Part shown: positions 25,465 through 33,604 of the stretch, piece by piece | How the letters are laid out: every line of letters starts with the position of its first letter | Numbering within the stretch: the stretch's first letter is position 1 | Assembly: GCA_944321175.1 (NCBI GenBank) | Contig: CALUKI010000006.1 | Span: forward strand, 102,265-145,543 | Source of the DNA: an uncultured Alistipes sp. | Lineage (GTDB): Bacteria; Bacteroidota; Bacteroidia; Bacteroidales; Rikenellaceae | Direction: 5' to 3' | DNA length: 43,279 nt | Program-made: the position numbers and the translations under genes | The notes under the pieces: model-generated | Databases searched by the model: none | What the model was told of the DNA's origin: nothing | Seen by the model: the letters and a program-made list of their open reading frames with translations, nothing else

Positions 25465-26094
25465 TTATCCGAGTACAAGTCGTCGGGCAAGTGTGACTGC
25501 GGCATTGGCGTTCGAACTGTATCCGTCGGCTCCGATACATTGTGCGAAGTGCTCGGTAACGGGTGCTCCGCCGACCATGATTTTGACATCGAGTCCTGAT
25601 GTTCGTACGGCTGCGACGACCTCTTTCATGTAGCTCATTGTTGTTGTCAACAGTGCCGACATGCAGATGATGTCGGCCTGTTCCGTGCGTGCAGCTTCGA
25701 TGAATCGTTCGGAAGAGACGTCAACACCTAAATTGACAACTTCGAATCCGCATCCTTCAAGCATGGAGGCAACCAGATTTTTCCCGATATCGTGAAGATC
25801 GCCTTTCACCGTCCCGATAACGACTTTGCCCGATGACGAAGCGTTGCCGCCCTTGAGCATCGGTCGGAGTAGTTCCAAAGCCCCTTTCATGGCTCGCGCA
25901 CTCATCAGCAGGTTGGGAACAAACGCCTTGCCCGCTTCGAATCGGGCACCGATCTCTTCCATCGCCCGAATCATCGAGTGATCGATAAGTCCATGCGGGT
26001 CTGCACCTGCTGCGAGCATCTGCCGGGTTACAGCAACGGCCGTTTCGAGCCGTCCGTTCAAAATGGCGTCGTAGAGTTCTTCGTTGTTTGTCAT
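25465..26094 (-). CDS. Corrinoid (B12-binding) methyltransferase protein, MtxC type
   Basis: This 209-residue methyl-carrier protein has an N-terminal helical cap (about residues 1-85, LYDAILNGRLETAVAVTRQM) and a Rossmann-like B12-binding domain. The lower-ligand motif DxHxxG reads GDLHDIG with His101, followed by VVNLGVDV and MVGGAPVTEHFA. ATG 26094 gives the standard family N-terminus; the frame open to 26154 adds 20 unrelated residues. It is first gene of the operon with the activation protein (4 nt) and MtaA-like protein. No MttB-type or other typical substrate:corrinoid methyltransferase (MtxB) is present. One of the two UroD-family proteins may fill that role. A -7-like box is at 26175-26182. 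Confidence 0.93.
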   Translation of the reverse strand: MTNNEELYDAILNGRLETAVAVTRQMLAAGADPHGLIDHSMIRAMEEIGARFEAGKAFVPNLLMSARAMKGALELLRPMLKGGNASSSGKVVIGTVKGDLHDIGKNLVASMLEGCGFEVVNLGVDVSSERFIEAARTEQADIICMSALLTTTMSYMKEVVAAVRTSGLDVKIMVGGAPVTEHFAQCIGADGYSSNANAAVTLARRLVLG

Positions 26095-26174
26095 GATTCT
26101 TCGGTTAAGTTCTTTTGTCCTAATTCCGATTCGGCAATGTGCTGATTGCTGCAATCAATGTGTAAGCTTTTTTA

Positions 26175-26182
26175 CAAAAATA
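26175..26182 (-). promoter_or_regulatory. Candidate -7 element of the corrinoid operon
   Basis: On the minus strand this reads TATTTTTG, a match to TAnnTTTG, about 80 nt before the corrinoid-protein start. No good -33 element lies 19-20 nt upstream, so the promoter may be weak or activated. The palindrome at 26143-26157 falls between the box and the gene and could be an operator. Confidence 0.4.
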
Positions 26183-26451
26183 GATGTTTGAATGAAGGGT
26201 TGGATGCAGAATATTTGTTTTATGGCTGTACGATTTTATCCTCTGATCCTGTTGCGGCCGACTGTATAAGGGAGAATATAGGAACTCCGGTTAAATGGAG
26301 CCTGTAAAAATAACCCCTTTGTATTGATTGTTGCGATTTTCCCATCCATTCATATCGGCGATATACCAATCTGGATGGCGGAAATTTCCTCATATTCCAA
26401 GAAAATTGTATAGAAAGTCAGATTTTGAAAAGATTTCTGAACAAAATTGTT

Positions 26452-26459
26452 TATCTTTG
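26452..26459 (+). promoter_or_regulatory. Candidate -7 element of the kbl promoter
   Basis: TATCTTTG matches TAnnTTTG and lies 47 nt before the kbl start codon. The nearest TTTTG (26423-26427) is 24 nt upstream, longer than the usual 19-20. Confidence 0.5.
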
Positions 26460-26506
26460 CTTTCAGTTCATAAGGATTCCTTTCTGAAATCTTAAAACCT
26501 ATAACC

Positions 26507-27694
26507 ATGTACGGGAAAATCAAAGAATATCTTCAGCAGGAACTCGCCGATATAAAAAAGGCCGGACTTTACAAGTCCGAACGAGTGATCACTTCGCCGC
26601 AACGTGCCGAAATTGAAGTGGCCGGTCGCCCCGTGCTGAATTTCTGTGCAAACAACTATCTGGGCCTTTCGGATAATCCCAGACTGATACAGGCCGCAAA
26701 AAAAGCTATGGATCTCAGAGGTTTCGGAATGTCTTCCGTGAGGTTCATCTGCGGCTGTCAGGATATGCACAAAGAGTTCGAACAGGCGATATCCGACTAT
26801 TTCGGTACGGAAGACACGATCCTTTATGCCGCGTGCTTCGATGCAAACGGCGGTGTCTTCGAACCCCTTTTTACCGAACAGGACGCCATTATCTCCGATG
26901 CCCTGAACCATGCTTCCATTATCGACGGCGTGCGGCTCTCGAAGGCTGTGCGGTACCGTTATGCGAATGCCGATATGGAGGCGCTCGAAGATTGCCTGAA
27001 AAGAGCACAGGCCCAGCGCTTCCGCATTATCTGTACCGACGGTGTGTTCTCGATGGACGGGAATGCCGCTCCGCTCGATGAGATCTGCCGGCTGGCCCGT
27101 CGGTACGATGCGCTGGTCATGGTCGATGAATGCCATTCGGCCGGCGTATTGGGCGATACCGGACACGGTATCACGGAGTTGTATAACCTGAGAGGCGAGG
27201 TGGATATCCTTACCGGAACTCTCGGTAAGGCATTCGGTGGCGCCGTAGGCGGCTTTACAACCGGAAGACGCGAAATTATCGAGATGCTGCGGCAGCGTTC
27301 GAGGCCCTATCTCTTTTCGAATTCATTGCCGCCGGCCGTCGTAGGCGCCGGCATCGAGCTTTTCCGCATGCTGTCCGAAAGCAATGACCTGCATGACCGG
27401 CTGGTTGCCAATGTCGAGCATTTCCGTGCAGGGATGATGGCTGCGGGATTCGATATCAAACCTACGCAGTCGGCGATCTGTGCCGTCATGCTCTACGATG
27501 CCAAGCTGTCGCAGGATTTTGCCGCCCGTTTGCAGGATGAAGGCGTATTTGTCACGGGATTCTATTATCCCGTCGTGCCGAAAGGGCAGGCCCGTATCCG
27601 CGTGCAGGTTTCCGCCGGACATACCGTCGGACAACTCGATCGCTGTATTGCGGCTTTCGTCAAGGTGGGAAAAGAATTGAATGTTTTAAAATAA
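26507..27694 (+). CDS. kbl: Glycine C-acetyltransferase (2-amino-3-ketobutyrate CoA ligase)
   Basis: This 395-residue PLP enzyme of the alpha-oxoamine synthase family makes glycine and acetyl-CoA from 2-amino-3-oxobutyrate in threonine breakdown. Hallmarks are NFCANNYLGLSDNP (about 46-59), FGMSSVRFICG, SDALNHASIIDG, VDECHSAGVLGDTGHG and the PLP lysine Lys241 in TGTLGKAFGG. The threonine dehydrogenase that normally supplies its substrate is not in the window. The Lrp/AsnC regulator gene begins 12 nt downstream, so the pair is probably one transcript, with the regulator sensing an amino acid. Length and motifs match the family throughout. Confidence 0.95.
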   Translation: MYGKIKEYLQQELADIKKAGLYKSERVITSPQRAEIEVAGRPVLNFCANNYLGLSDNPRLIQAAKKAMDLRGFGMSSVRFICGCQDMHKEFEQAISDYFGTEDTILYAACFDANGGVFEPLFTEQDAIISDALNHASIIDGVRLSKAVRYRYANADMEALEDCLKRAQAQRFRIICTDGVFSMDGNAAPLDEICRLARRYDALVMVDECHSAGVLGDTGHGITELYNLRGEVDILTGTLGKAFGGAVGGFTTGRREIIEMLRQRSRPYLFSNSLPPAVVGAGIELFRMLSESNDLHDRLVANVEHFRAGMMAAGFDIKPTQSAICAVMLYDAKLSQDFAARLQDEGVFVTGFYYPVVPKGQARIRVQVSAGHTVGQLDRCIAAFVKVGKELNVLK

Positions 27695-27706
27695 TTGATT
27701 ACGACT

Positions 27707-28180
27707 ATGTCTCGGATTGTTATAGATGCTATCGACCGCAAAATCCTCAAATATCTGATTACGAATGCCCGCATGCCGTTTCTGGAGATTGCCCGCAAGT
27801 GCGGGATTTCGGGTGCCGCGATCCATCAGCGTATCAAGAAGCTCGATGAATCGGGCGTGATTCTCGGAAGCCGCTTGATCGTCGATCCCAAAATGTTGGG
27901 ATTCGACGTGTGCGCCTATATCGGTATCCGGCTGCAGGATGTTTCGATCATGGCCCAAACGGTCGACCGGCTCAAACAGATTCCCGAAATTGTGGAGTGC
28001 CATTTCATTACGGGCGCTTACAATCTGTTCGTCAAACTCTACTGCCTGGACAACGAGCACCTCATGACAACGTTGTGCGACCATATCCTCGCAATCCCCG
28101 GTATCTCGACGACTCAGACATACATCTCTTTGAATGAGGCGTTCCAGCGGCAGATCTATGTCGATTGTCTGCGCGATTGA
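27707..28180 (+). CDS. Lrp/AsnC-family transcriptional regulator
   Basis: This 157-residue regulator has an N-terminal HTH (ARMPFLEIARKCGISGAAIHQRIKKL, about residues 21-46) and a C-terminal RAM ligand-binding/oligomerisation domain (LGFDVCAYIGIRL onward). ATG 27707 is chosen, giving MSRIVIDAIDRKIL as is normal for the family; an in-frame TTG at 27695 directly abuts the kbl stop but is less likely. It lies 12 nt downstream of kbl and is probably its local amino-acid-responsive regulator. The ligand cannot be told from sequence. Confidence 0.93.
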   Translation: MSRIVIDAIDRKILKYLITNARMPFLEIARKCGISGAAIHQRIKKLDESGVILGSRLIVDPKMLGFDVCAYIGIRLQDVSIMAQTVDRLKQIPEIVECHFITGAYNLFVKLYCLDNEHLMTTLCDHILAIPGISTTQTYISLNEAFQRQIYVDCLRD

Positions 28181-28184
28181 GCGG

Positions 28185-28280
28185 CCCCCGAAGAACGGGG
28201 GTCCTGACCTTCGGGCCGGATATTGGGCCGGGCCGAAATGAACGGATCATCCCGCCCCGTTTTGTGCGGGTGCTTTTGCA
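28185..28280 (+). other. Hairpin-rich gap between the Lrp gene and queD
   Basis: Three GC-rich hairpins follow the Lrp gene: CCCCCG-AAGAA-CGGGGG at 28185-28201, a TTCGGGCCGG / CCGGGCCGAA stem next to it, and CCCGC/GCGGG followed by TGCTTTTGCA. None ends in a long T-run. They may act together as a weak terminator before queD. I compared them with preQ1 riboswitch cores and saw no match. Confidence 0.4.
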
Positions 28281-28298
28281 CTGTAAATAGGTTGACGT

Positions 28299-28748
28299 AT
28301 GACGAAAATCAGACTGACCAAGGAGTTTTCTTTCGAAGCGGCGCATCTGCTCGGTGGTTATGACGGCGCCTGCCGCGAGATTCACGGCCACTCCTACCGG
28401 CTCTTCGTGACGGTGCGCGGAATCCCGATTCGTGAGGATGCAAATCCGAAATCGGGGATGGTAATGGACTTCGGGCTGTTGAAGCGAATCGTCCTGGAAG
28501 AGGTGACGGAGCGGCTCGATCATGCGTTTATTGTCCGCCGCACACCGGACAATGATTCGTTGCTGTCGGCTTTCGCCGCGCGGTTCGACCGCATCGTGCA
28601 GGTCGATTATCAACCTACCTGCGAAAACATGCTTGCCGATTTCGCCTCCCGCATCGCCCGTCGGCTGCCTCCATCGGTCGAACTCTTCGCCTTGCGGCTT
28701 CATGAAACGGCGACTTCTTTTGCCGAGTGGTATGCCGAGGACAATTGA
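28299..28748 (+). CDS. queD: 6-carboxy-tetrahydropterin synthase / 6-pyruvoyl-tetrahydropterin synthase family
   Basis: This 149-residue T-fold enzyme makes 6-carboxy-5,6,7,8-tetrahydropterin from 7,8-dihydroneopterin triphosphate on the route to queuosine. The zinc ligands are visible: His16 (FEAAHLL) and His29/His31 (IHGHSY). The catalytic Cys25 lies just before them (CREIHGH), and a C-terminal LHET holds the substrate-binding Glu. Length is slightly above E. coli QueD (121) but normal for the wider family. It is followed 73 nt later by polA on the same strand. It is called QueD rather than PTPS because bacterial members with CxxxHGH usually serve queuosine synthesis. Confidence 0.88.
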   Translation: MTKIRLTKEFSFEAAHLLGGYDGACREIHGHSYRLFVTVRGIPIREDANPKSGMVMDFGLLKRIVLEEVTERLDHAFIVRRTPDNDSLLSAFAARFDRIVQVDYQPTCENMLADFASRIARRLPPSVELFALRLHETATSFAEWYAEDN

Positions 28749-28821
28749 CGGGCGATGCCGTTGCGTCGCGAAGATACGGATGTGAAACGCTAACCGGTCG
28801 GCCGCCGTTCGGCCCTGAATC

Positions 28822-31704
28822 ATGAAAAAACTCTTCCTGATCGATGCCTATGCGCTGATCTACAAGTATTATTACGCTTTTCTGTCGCGGCCGATGCGCA
28901 ATCGCCTCGGAATGAATACGTCGATTGTTTTCGGCTTCACGAAATTCCTGCGCGACATTCTCAAACGGGAAAAACCCGATCTGTTGGGTGTGGCGTTCGA
29001 CCCGCAGGGCGGGTCGTTCCGTCGGGAACTCTATCCCGAATACAAGGCCAACCGTCCGGCTACGCCGGAGGACATAACCTTGTCGGTACCCTATGTCAAG
29101 CGTATTCTGGATGCGATGTGTGTGCCGGTGCTCGAAGTTGCGGGTTACGAAGCCGACGATGTGATCGGCACCCTCTCGCAAAAGGCGGCTGCCGAGGGGT
29201 ATGAGGTTTTCATGGTGACGCCCGACAAGGATTACGGACAACTGGTGCGGGAGCACTGCAAGATCTACAAACAGAAGGGGGATGGAATCGAAGTGGTCGA
29301 TTGTGCGGCCATTCGGGCCCATTACGGTTTCGAGGATCCGGCGCTTGTACGCGATGTGCTGGCTTTGTGGGGCGATGCTTCGGACAATATTCCCGGCGTG
29401 CCGGGCATCGGCGAGAAGGGTGCCTGCAAACTGGTGCGTGAATGGGGTGCCGTAGAGAATATTCTTGCCCATGCGGGAGACATCAAGGGCCGGCAGGGTG
29501 AAAACATTGCTGCATGGGGCGACAAATTGCTGCTGGCGAAACGCTTGACGACGATCTGTCTGGATGTTCCCATTGAGTTCCGACCCGAAGAACTGACGAT
29601 GTGTGCACCCAATCTCGATGCCTTGAAGGCGCTCTTTGCGGAGCTCGATTTTACGATGTTCCTGCACGATCTGCAGAATGTGGCGCCGCTTGAAGAGAGC
29701 GATGCGCCGCGACAGGATCCGCAGCGGCAGTTGGCCGAGATGGCGCGGGCGAAATCCGCAGCAGCGAAGAAAGCGGCTTTGGCCGGACAGGGGGATCTCT
29801 TCGCGCCGGCCGAATTGCCTGCCGGGCCATCGGCTGCGGATGTCGCAGCGTTGCAGGAGTTGCCGGATGATGCGATGACGGGGCTGCCGGCCGAACCGGA
29901 AAGCGCTCAGACGCTGCCGCACGATTACCGTATTGTCCGGACGGAGGAGGAGCTGCGGCAAATGATCGCCGAGATCCGCCGCTACGATGAGTTCTGTTTC
30001 GATACGGAGACGACGGGTTTCGACCTTTTCAACGATCGGATTGTGGGGATGTCGTTTGCCGTCGTCCCCCATGAAGCATGGTATGTCCCCTGCGACGAGC
30101 GGAACACGCCGGTGTATGCCGAATTGCTGCGTCCGTTGTTCGAGGAGGAGCGGATCGCCAAGATCGGTCAGAACATCAAGTTCGATCTGATGGTCTTGCG
30201 CCGGATCGGAATCGCCGTCCGCGGCCGCAAATACGATACGATGATTCTGCACTACCTGCTCGATCCCGAATCGCGGCACAACCTGAATGCGCTTGCCGTG
30301 AAGTATCTCAATTACAAACCGATCGAGATCGAGACGCTCATCGGAAGCGGACCGCGTCAACTGACGATGGATCTGGTCGGCGTCGAGCGTGTGGCGGAGT
30401 ATGCGGCTGAAGATGCCGATGTCACCCTGCGGCTCAAACAGCTCCTCACTCCCCGAATCGAGGAGGCCGGATTGCACGACCTCTATTTCGACATCGAGGA
30501 GCCGATGATCGAGGTGCTGGCCGATATGGAGATGACGGGGGTGTGCATCGATACCGAAGCGCTGGCCCGTTATGCCGTCGAGCTGAATCGGCGCATGGGC
30601 CGTCTGGAGGCGGATATACGGGCCGAAGCGGGCGAACCGTCGCTCAATATCAACTCCACGCGGCAGTTGGGTGAGGTGCTTTTTGCCAAGATGCGCATAG
30701 CCGAAAAACCCAAAATGACCCGGACGAAGCAGTTCTGTACCGATGAGGAGTACCTTCAGTCGTTTGCGCACAAATACCGGATCATCGATCTGATTCTTGA
30801 GTACCGAGGGGTGAAAAAACTCCTGTCCACCTATGTCGAGGCGCTGCCGCAACTGGTCAACCGCCGCACGGGCCGTATTCATACGTCGTTCAATCAGGCG
30901 GTGACGGCGACGGGGCGGCTCTCTTCGACGAATCCCAATCTGCAGAACATTCCGATTCGTGACGAACTCGGAAAACCCATTCGGCGCGCCTTTATCCCCT
31001 CGGATGCGGATCATGTGCTGCTGTCGGCCGATTACAGTCAGGTGGAGCTGCGGTTGATGGCGCATCTGAGCAACGACGAGTCGCTGATTGCGGCTTTCGA
31101 GCATGGCGAGGATGTCCATGCATCGACCGCAGCCCGTCTTTTCAACAAACCGATTTCGGATGTGACCTCCGACGAACGCCGCAAGGCCAAGACGGCCAAT
31201 TTCGGCATCATATACGGCATTTCGGCCTTCGGCCTGAGCCAGCGGCTCGATATCCCGCGCAAGGAGGCAAAAGAGATCATAGAGGGCTATTTCGCCTCTT
31301 ATCCCAAGGTGAAGGAGTATATGGAGCAGGTGGTGGAGAAAGCCCGTGAGACGGGCTATGTCTCGACAATCTTCGGACGCCGCCGCTATCTGAACGATAT
31401 TGCCTCGCGCAATGCCGTAGCAAGGGGGCTGGCCGAACGCAATGCCGTAAATGCCCCGATTCAGGGGAGTGCGGCCGACATCATGAAGATTGCGATGGTC
31501 CGTATTGCCGAGGCCTTCCGCCGTGAGGGAATCCGGTCGCGGATGATTTTGCAGGTGCACGATGAGGTGGTAATCGATACGCTGCGCTGTGAGTTGGAGC
31601 GGGTTCGCACGATCGTGAAGGAGGCGATGGAGTCGGCGGCCCGGTTGCGCGTGAAACTGATTGCCGAGTGCGGCGTGGGCGAGAACTGGCTCGAAGCTCA
31701 TTGA
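28822..31704 (+). CDS. polA: DNA polymerase I
   Basis: This 960-residue repair and replication polymerase has all three domains. The 5'-3' exonuclease (about 1-290) shows FLIDAYALIYKYYYAF, SFRRELYPEYKANR and VTPDKDYGQL. The 3'-5' proofreading domain (about 370-540) has FDTETTG with Asp394 and Glu396, so it appears active. The polymerase domain (about 560-960) has Asp737 in SADYSQVELRLMAH, the O-helix RRKAKTANFGIIYG and Asp914 in QVHDEVV. A linker of low complexity (Ala/Pro-rich, about 290-365) joins the first two domains. A 38-bp perfect palindrome follows the gene as a terminator. A 1033-codon open frame on the opposite strand is a shadow of this gene. Confidence 0.98.
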   Translation: MKKLFLIDAYALIYKYYYAFLSRPMRNRLGMNTSIVFGFTKFLRDILKREKPDLLGVAFDPQGGSFRRELYPEYKANRPATPEDITLSVPYVKRILDAMCVPVLEVAGYEADDVIGTLSQKAAAEGYEVFMVTPDKDYGQLVREHCKIYKQKGDGIEVVDCAAIRAHYGFEDPALVRDVLALWGDASDNIPGVPGIGEKGACKLVREWGAVENILAHAGDIKGRQGENIAAWGDKLLLAKRLTTICLDVPIEFRPEELTMCAPNLDALKALFAELDFTMFLHDLQNVAPLEESDAPRQDPQRQLAEMARAKSAAAKKAALAGQGDLFAPAELPAGPSAADVAALQELPDDAMTGLPAEPESAQTLPHDYRIVRTEEELRQMIAEIRRYDEFCFDTETTGFDLFNDRIVGMSFAVVPHEAWYVPCDERNTPVYAELLRPLFEEERIAKIGQNIKFDLMVLRRIGIAVRGRKYDTMILHYLLDPESRHNLNALAVKYLNYKPIEIETLIGSGPRQLTMDLVGVERVAEYAAEDADVTLRLKQLLTPRIEEAGLHDLYFDIEEPMIEVLADMEMTGVCIDTEALARYAVELNRRMGRLEADIRAEAGEPSLNINSTRQLGEVLFAKMRIAEKPKMTRTKQFCTDEEYLQSFAHKYRIIDLILEYRGVKKLLSTYVEALPQLVNRRTGRIHTSFNQAVTATGRLSSTNPNLQNIPIRDELGKPIRRAFIPSDADHVLLSADYSQVELRLMAHLSNDESLIAAFEHGEDVHASTAARLFNKPISDVTSDERRKAKTANFGIIYGISAFGLSQRLDIPRKEAKEIIEGYFASYPKVKEYMEQVVEKARETGYVSTIFGRRRYLNDIASRNAVARGLAERNAVNAPIQGSAADIMKIAMVRIAEAFRREGIRSRMILQVHDEVVIDTLRCELERVRTIVKEAMESAARLRVKLIAECGVGENWLEAH

Positions 31705-31751
31705 GAGTCCGGACATGCGGCCGTTTTCTGGTTGACCACAAGTCGTGGAAT

Positions 31752-31789
31752 AGAAAACCGCTGTCGCCGGCCGGCGACAGCGGTTTTCT
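31752..31789. terminator. Bidirectional terminator between polA and the convergent lipoprotein gene
   Basis: A perfect 38-bp palindrome (19-bp arms, centre at 31770/31771) with GC-rich core GTCGCCGG|CCGGCGAC and A/T-tract flanks lies between convergent genes. It can serve both strands. Confidence 0.92.
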
Positions 31790-31821
31790 TATCGGCAGGA
31801 TTTTCTTCCCGCAAAGTGCCG

Positions 31822-33453
31822 TCAACGGGTTTTTACGCCGAATCTCCCGACGGAACTCAACCGGATCATCGGGGCGGCTTTCGCCGTCGTGGCTCCTGTG
31901 AGCTGCAGTTCCGAAACGGGGGATGCGCCCGACCTGGTAAAGGTTACCGTTTTGCGGAAGACGGGGCCGTAGATGCCGTTGGCATCCGCTGCAACGGCAC
32001 AGAACGAATAGGGCTTGTCCCACTCCGCCCCGTAGTTGCGGCTGAAGCCGCCGAATGTTCCCTGATAGACAAGATTGCTGATCAGAATGTCGTCCGATGT
32101 ATTTGTAATGTCGTTGTCGGTGTAGAGCGTGTACCACGACAGGGCATCCTCCGAGGGGGTAATCGTTGCCGGAATGTAGGCTTTGCCGTTGTAGTTGGCA
32201 TATTTATCGGCATCGATCGCGTAGAGTTCGCTGCCGTCATAGTACTTGTCGAAGACGATTTCCACCGTTGCGGTCGATACCTGTGCGGCCTTTGTCGTGA
32301 AGGGGTCGCTCAATGAGGCCGTTGTCAACGGGTTCCCCGACGCATCGATGCAGATGGCCCATACATAGTAGGTCGTTTCGGGAATCAGCGATGTGTAGTA
32401 GTTGTACTTCTCGCCGCGCACTCCGATGATCGTAACGACATCTTCGATCGTCGGCAGATACTCCGAAATCTGCTCCTCAAGATAGTCGGACAGGAACTTC
32501 TCGATTCCTTGGGCATTGCCGCCGTACAGCTTGTACTCCTCTTCCGAGATGAGATCCCATGCGTAGAGCACGCTCGGTTCCGAAGGGGTGACCGTTACCG
32601 TTGCCGTGCGGTCCTCGATGTCGGTAATGTCGAATTTGAAGGTGTTGGTCGAAGGATCGGCCGGCGCTGCCGTACGGAACTTGTATTTCTCCAGATCGGT
32701 GGAGGCCCCTCCCGTCTCTTCATCATATCCGAAGATCAGCGCATAATAGTCCGTATCGGGAAGCAGTTCGCCGTAATCATCTTTTGTGAAGGTCTGTTCA
32801 CCTGTTACCGTGAACCACGATGCCATGGATCCGTATAAAGCAAGAATGTCGGTGATGATCTGGTCGTCGTCCTTGCCCTCGCAGTCGGCTGCGCGTTTCA
32901 CCTCGGCGAAATAGGACATCTGCGGGTTGAGCGGTGTGATTTTGAAGGTCGCCGAATTGTAGGATGTCTCCAGCAGCTCGAAATTAAAGCTTGCGGGTGA
33001 TTCCGGAGCAATCGTGAAGGCTTTGCTTTGGGCCTTGTCGCCCGTGAACGCCCCGTTGCCGTATCCGGCGACCAGTACGACGTAGGAGACCCCTGCATCG
33101 AGCGTTTGGGACAGGGTGAATGTTTCGGTTCCCGTATGGAGCCGGTCCGAAAGGTTGTCGAGTTCGGCGAGCTGCTTGAACAGCGCTTCATCGCTGATGC
33201 CCTGCAGCGAGGCTTCGGTGTGGATTCCGCAATAATAGGTCGATTCTTCGGAGGGTTCGACCTTTACATCGACTCCCTGCAGGGAAGGGTTTTCGATTGT
33301 AATGACATACGTTACGGGGTTTTTAGGCCCATCTTGGCCTCCCCCCCCCTCGATGTCGTCGGACGTGTTGTCGTCTTTTTCGCAACCGGCCACCGCTGCG
33401 ATAAGCGATATGCCGAGGAGCAGCTGCATCAATCGTGAATAATGGTTTTTCAT
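31822..33453 (-). CDS. Surface lipoprotein with Fn3-like repeats and an N-terminal poly-G tract
   Basis: This 543-residue lipoprotein has signal and lipobox LIAAVAGC (Cys24), then an acidic, Gly-rich linker encoded across a run of nine G. The rest is built from about four beta-sandwich modules of fibronectin-III-like character. Three of them share the same odd pattern: a strand with a Tyr (STYYCGIH, MSYFAEVK, VLYAWDLI), a helical insertion (ALFKQLAEL, QIITDILALYG, IEKFLSDYLEEQI), then LDAGVSYVVLVAGYG, LPDTDYYALIFGYD or IPETTYYVWAICID. Such proteins are common on the surface of Alistipes and relatives; function is unknown. Loss or gain of one G at codons 36-39 would truncate it. A 5' region with its own promoter and terminator is described separately. 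Confidence 0.85.
   Translation of the reverse strand: MKNHYSRLMQLLLGISLIAAVAGCEKDDNTSDDIEGGGGQDGPKNPVTYVITIENPSLQGVDVKVEPSEESTYYCGIHTEASLQGISDEALFKQLAELDNLSDRLHTGTETFTLSQTLDAGVSYVVLVAGYGNGAFTGDKAQSKAFTIAPESPASFNFELLETSYNSATFKITPLNPQMSYFAEVKRAADCEGKDDDQIITDILALYGSMASWFTVTGEQTFTKDDYGELLPDTDYYALIFGYDEETGGASTDLEKYKFRTAAPADPSTNTFKFDITDIEDRTATVTVTPSEPSVLYAWDLISEEEYKLYGGNAQGIEKFLSDYLEEQISEYLPTIEDVVTIIGVRGEKYNYYTSLIPETTYYVWAICIDASGNPLTTASLSDPFTTKAAQVSTATVEIVFDKYYDGSELYAIDADKYANYNGKAYIPATITPSEDALSWYTLYTDNDITNTSDDILISNLVYQGTFGGFSRNYGAEWDKPYSFCAVAADANGIYGPVFRKTVTFTRSGASPVSELQLTGATTAKAAPMIRLSSVGRFGVKTR
33341..33349 (-). repeat. G9 homopolymer in the lipoprotein coding sequence
   Basis: Nine consecutive C on the plus strand give G9 on the coding strand. 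They encode part of a four-Gly linker just after the lipidated Cys. Homopolymers of this length are prone to slippage in replication. Confidence 0.85.
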
Positions 33454-33488
33454 ACTGTCTTTTCAATAAAATAGGTTTTGACAAGATG

Positions 33489-33496
33489 CAAAAATA
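33489..33496 (-). promoter_or_regulatory. Candidate -7 element close to the lipoprotein gene
   Basis: The minus strand reads TATTTTTG (TAnnTTTG), 36 nt before the lipoprotein start and just after the leader terminator. No -33 element is at the right distance. It may be a second, weak promoter or a chance match. Confidence 0.35.
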
Positions 33497-33513
33497 CGAA
33501 AAGAACGGGATAT

Positions 33514-33551
33514 AAAAAAGAGCTCCTCAAATCGGGGAGATTCGGGAGCCC
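33514..33551 (-). terminator. Minus-strand intrinsic terminator upstream of the lipoprotein gene
   Basis: On the minus strand, GGGCTCC-CGAATC pairs with GATTTG-A-GGAGCTC. This is a 13-bp stem with G-U pairs, one bulged A and a TCCCC loop, followed by six T. It lies about 60 nt before the lipoprotein start codon and about 55 nt after a promoter on the same strand. Confidence 0.8.
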
Positions 33552-33600
33552 TTGGTTAGGTTAGTTAGGTTAATGAGATGCGGAGATTTCCGCTTTGTTC
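33514..33600 (-). ncRNA. Candidate small RNA or terminated leader transcript (~85 nt)
   Basis: The transcript is inferred from a good promoter (33605-33636) and a strong terminator (33514-33551) on the same strand. It would start near 33599, form a 5-bp hairpin (GCGGA-AATC-TCCGC), continue as an unstructured stretch with repeated AACCTAAC, and end in the terminator stem. There is no start codon with a usable frame. It is either an independent sRNA or an attenuator leader of the lipoprotein gene. Confidence 0.5.
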
Positions 33601-33604
33601 AATA

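Larger units (their letters stand above)
26095..26506. other. Divergent intergenic region between the corrinoid operon and kbl
   Basis: No gene is seen. The region contains several unexplained palindromes. TGATTG-CTG-CAATCA lies at 26143-26157. A nested structure spans 26342-26378, where CCATCCA pairs with TGGATGG and encloses ATATCG-G-CGATAT (26352-26364). A minus-strand TAnnTTTG box (26175-26182) and a plus-strand one (26452-26459) point to divergent promoters. I looked for cobalamin and glycine riboswitch cores and found none. Confidence 0.6.

Noticed and set aside
26095..26506. A cobalamin or glycine riboswitch before the corrinoid operon or kbl
   Set aside because: I looked for the conserved B12-box and the glycine-aptamer core on the relevant strands and found neither.
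28181..28298. A preQ1 riboswitch upstream of queD
   Set aside because: Hairpins are present but not the small H-type pseudoknot layout with its A-rich tail.
28615..31716. A 1033-codon open frame on the minus strand opposite polA
   Set aside because: It is the mirror of the GC-rich polA codons; its translation is rich in Arg/His/Gln without any domain, while the plus strand carries every polymerase motif.
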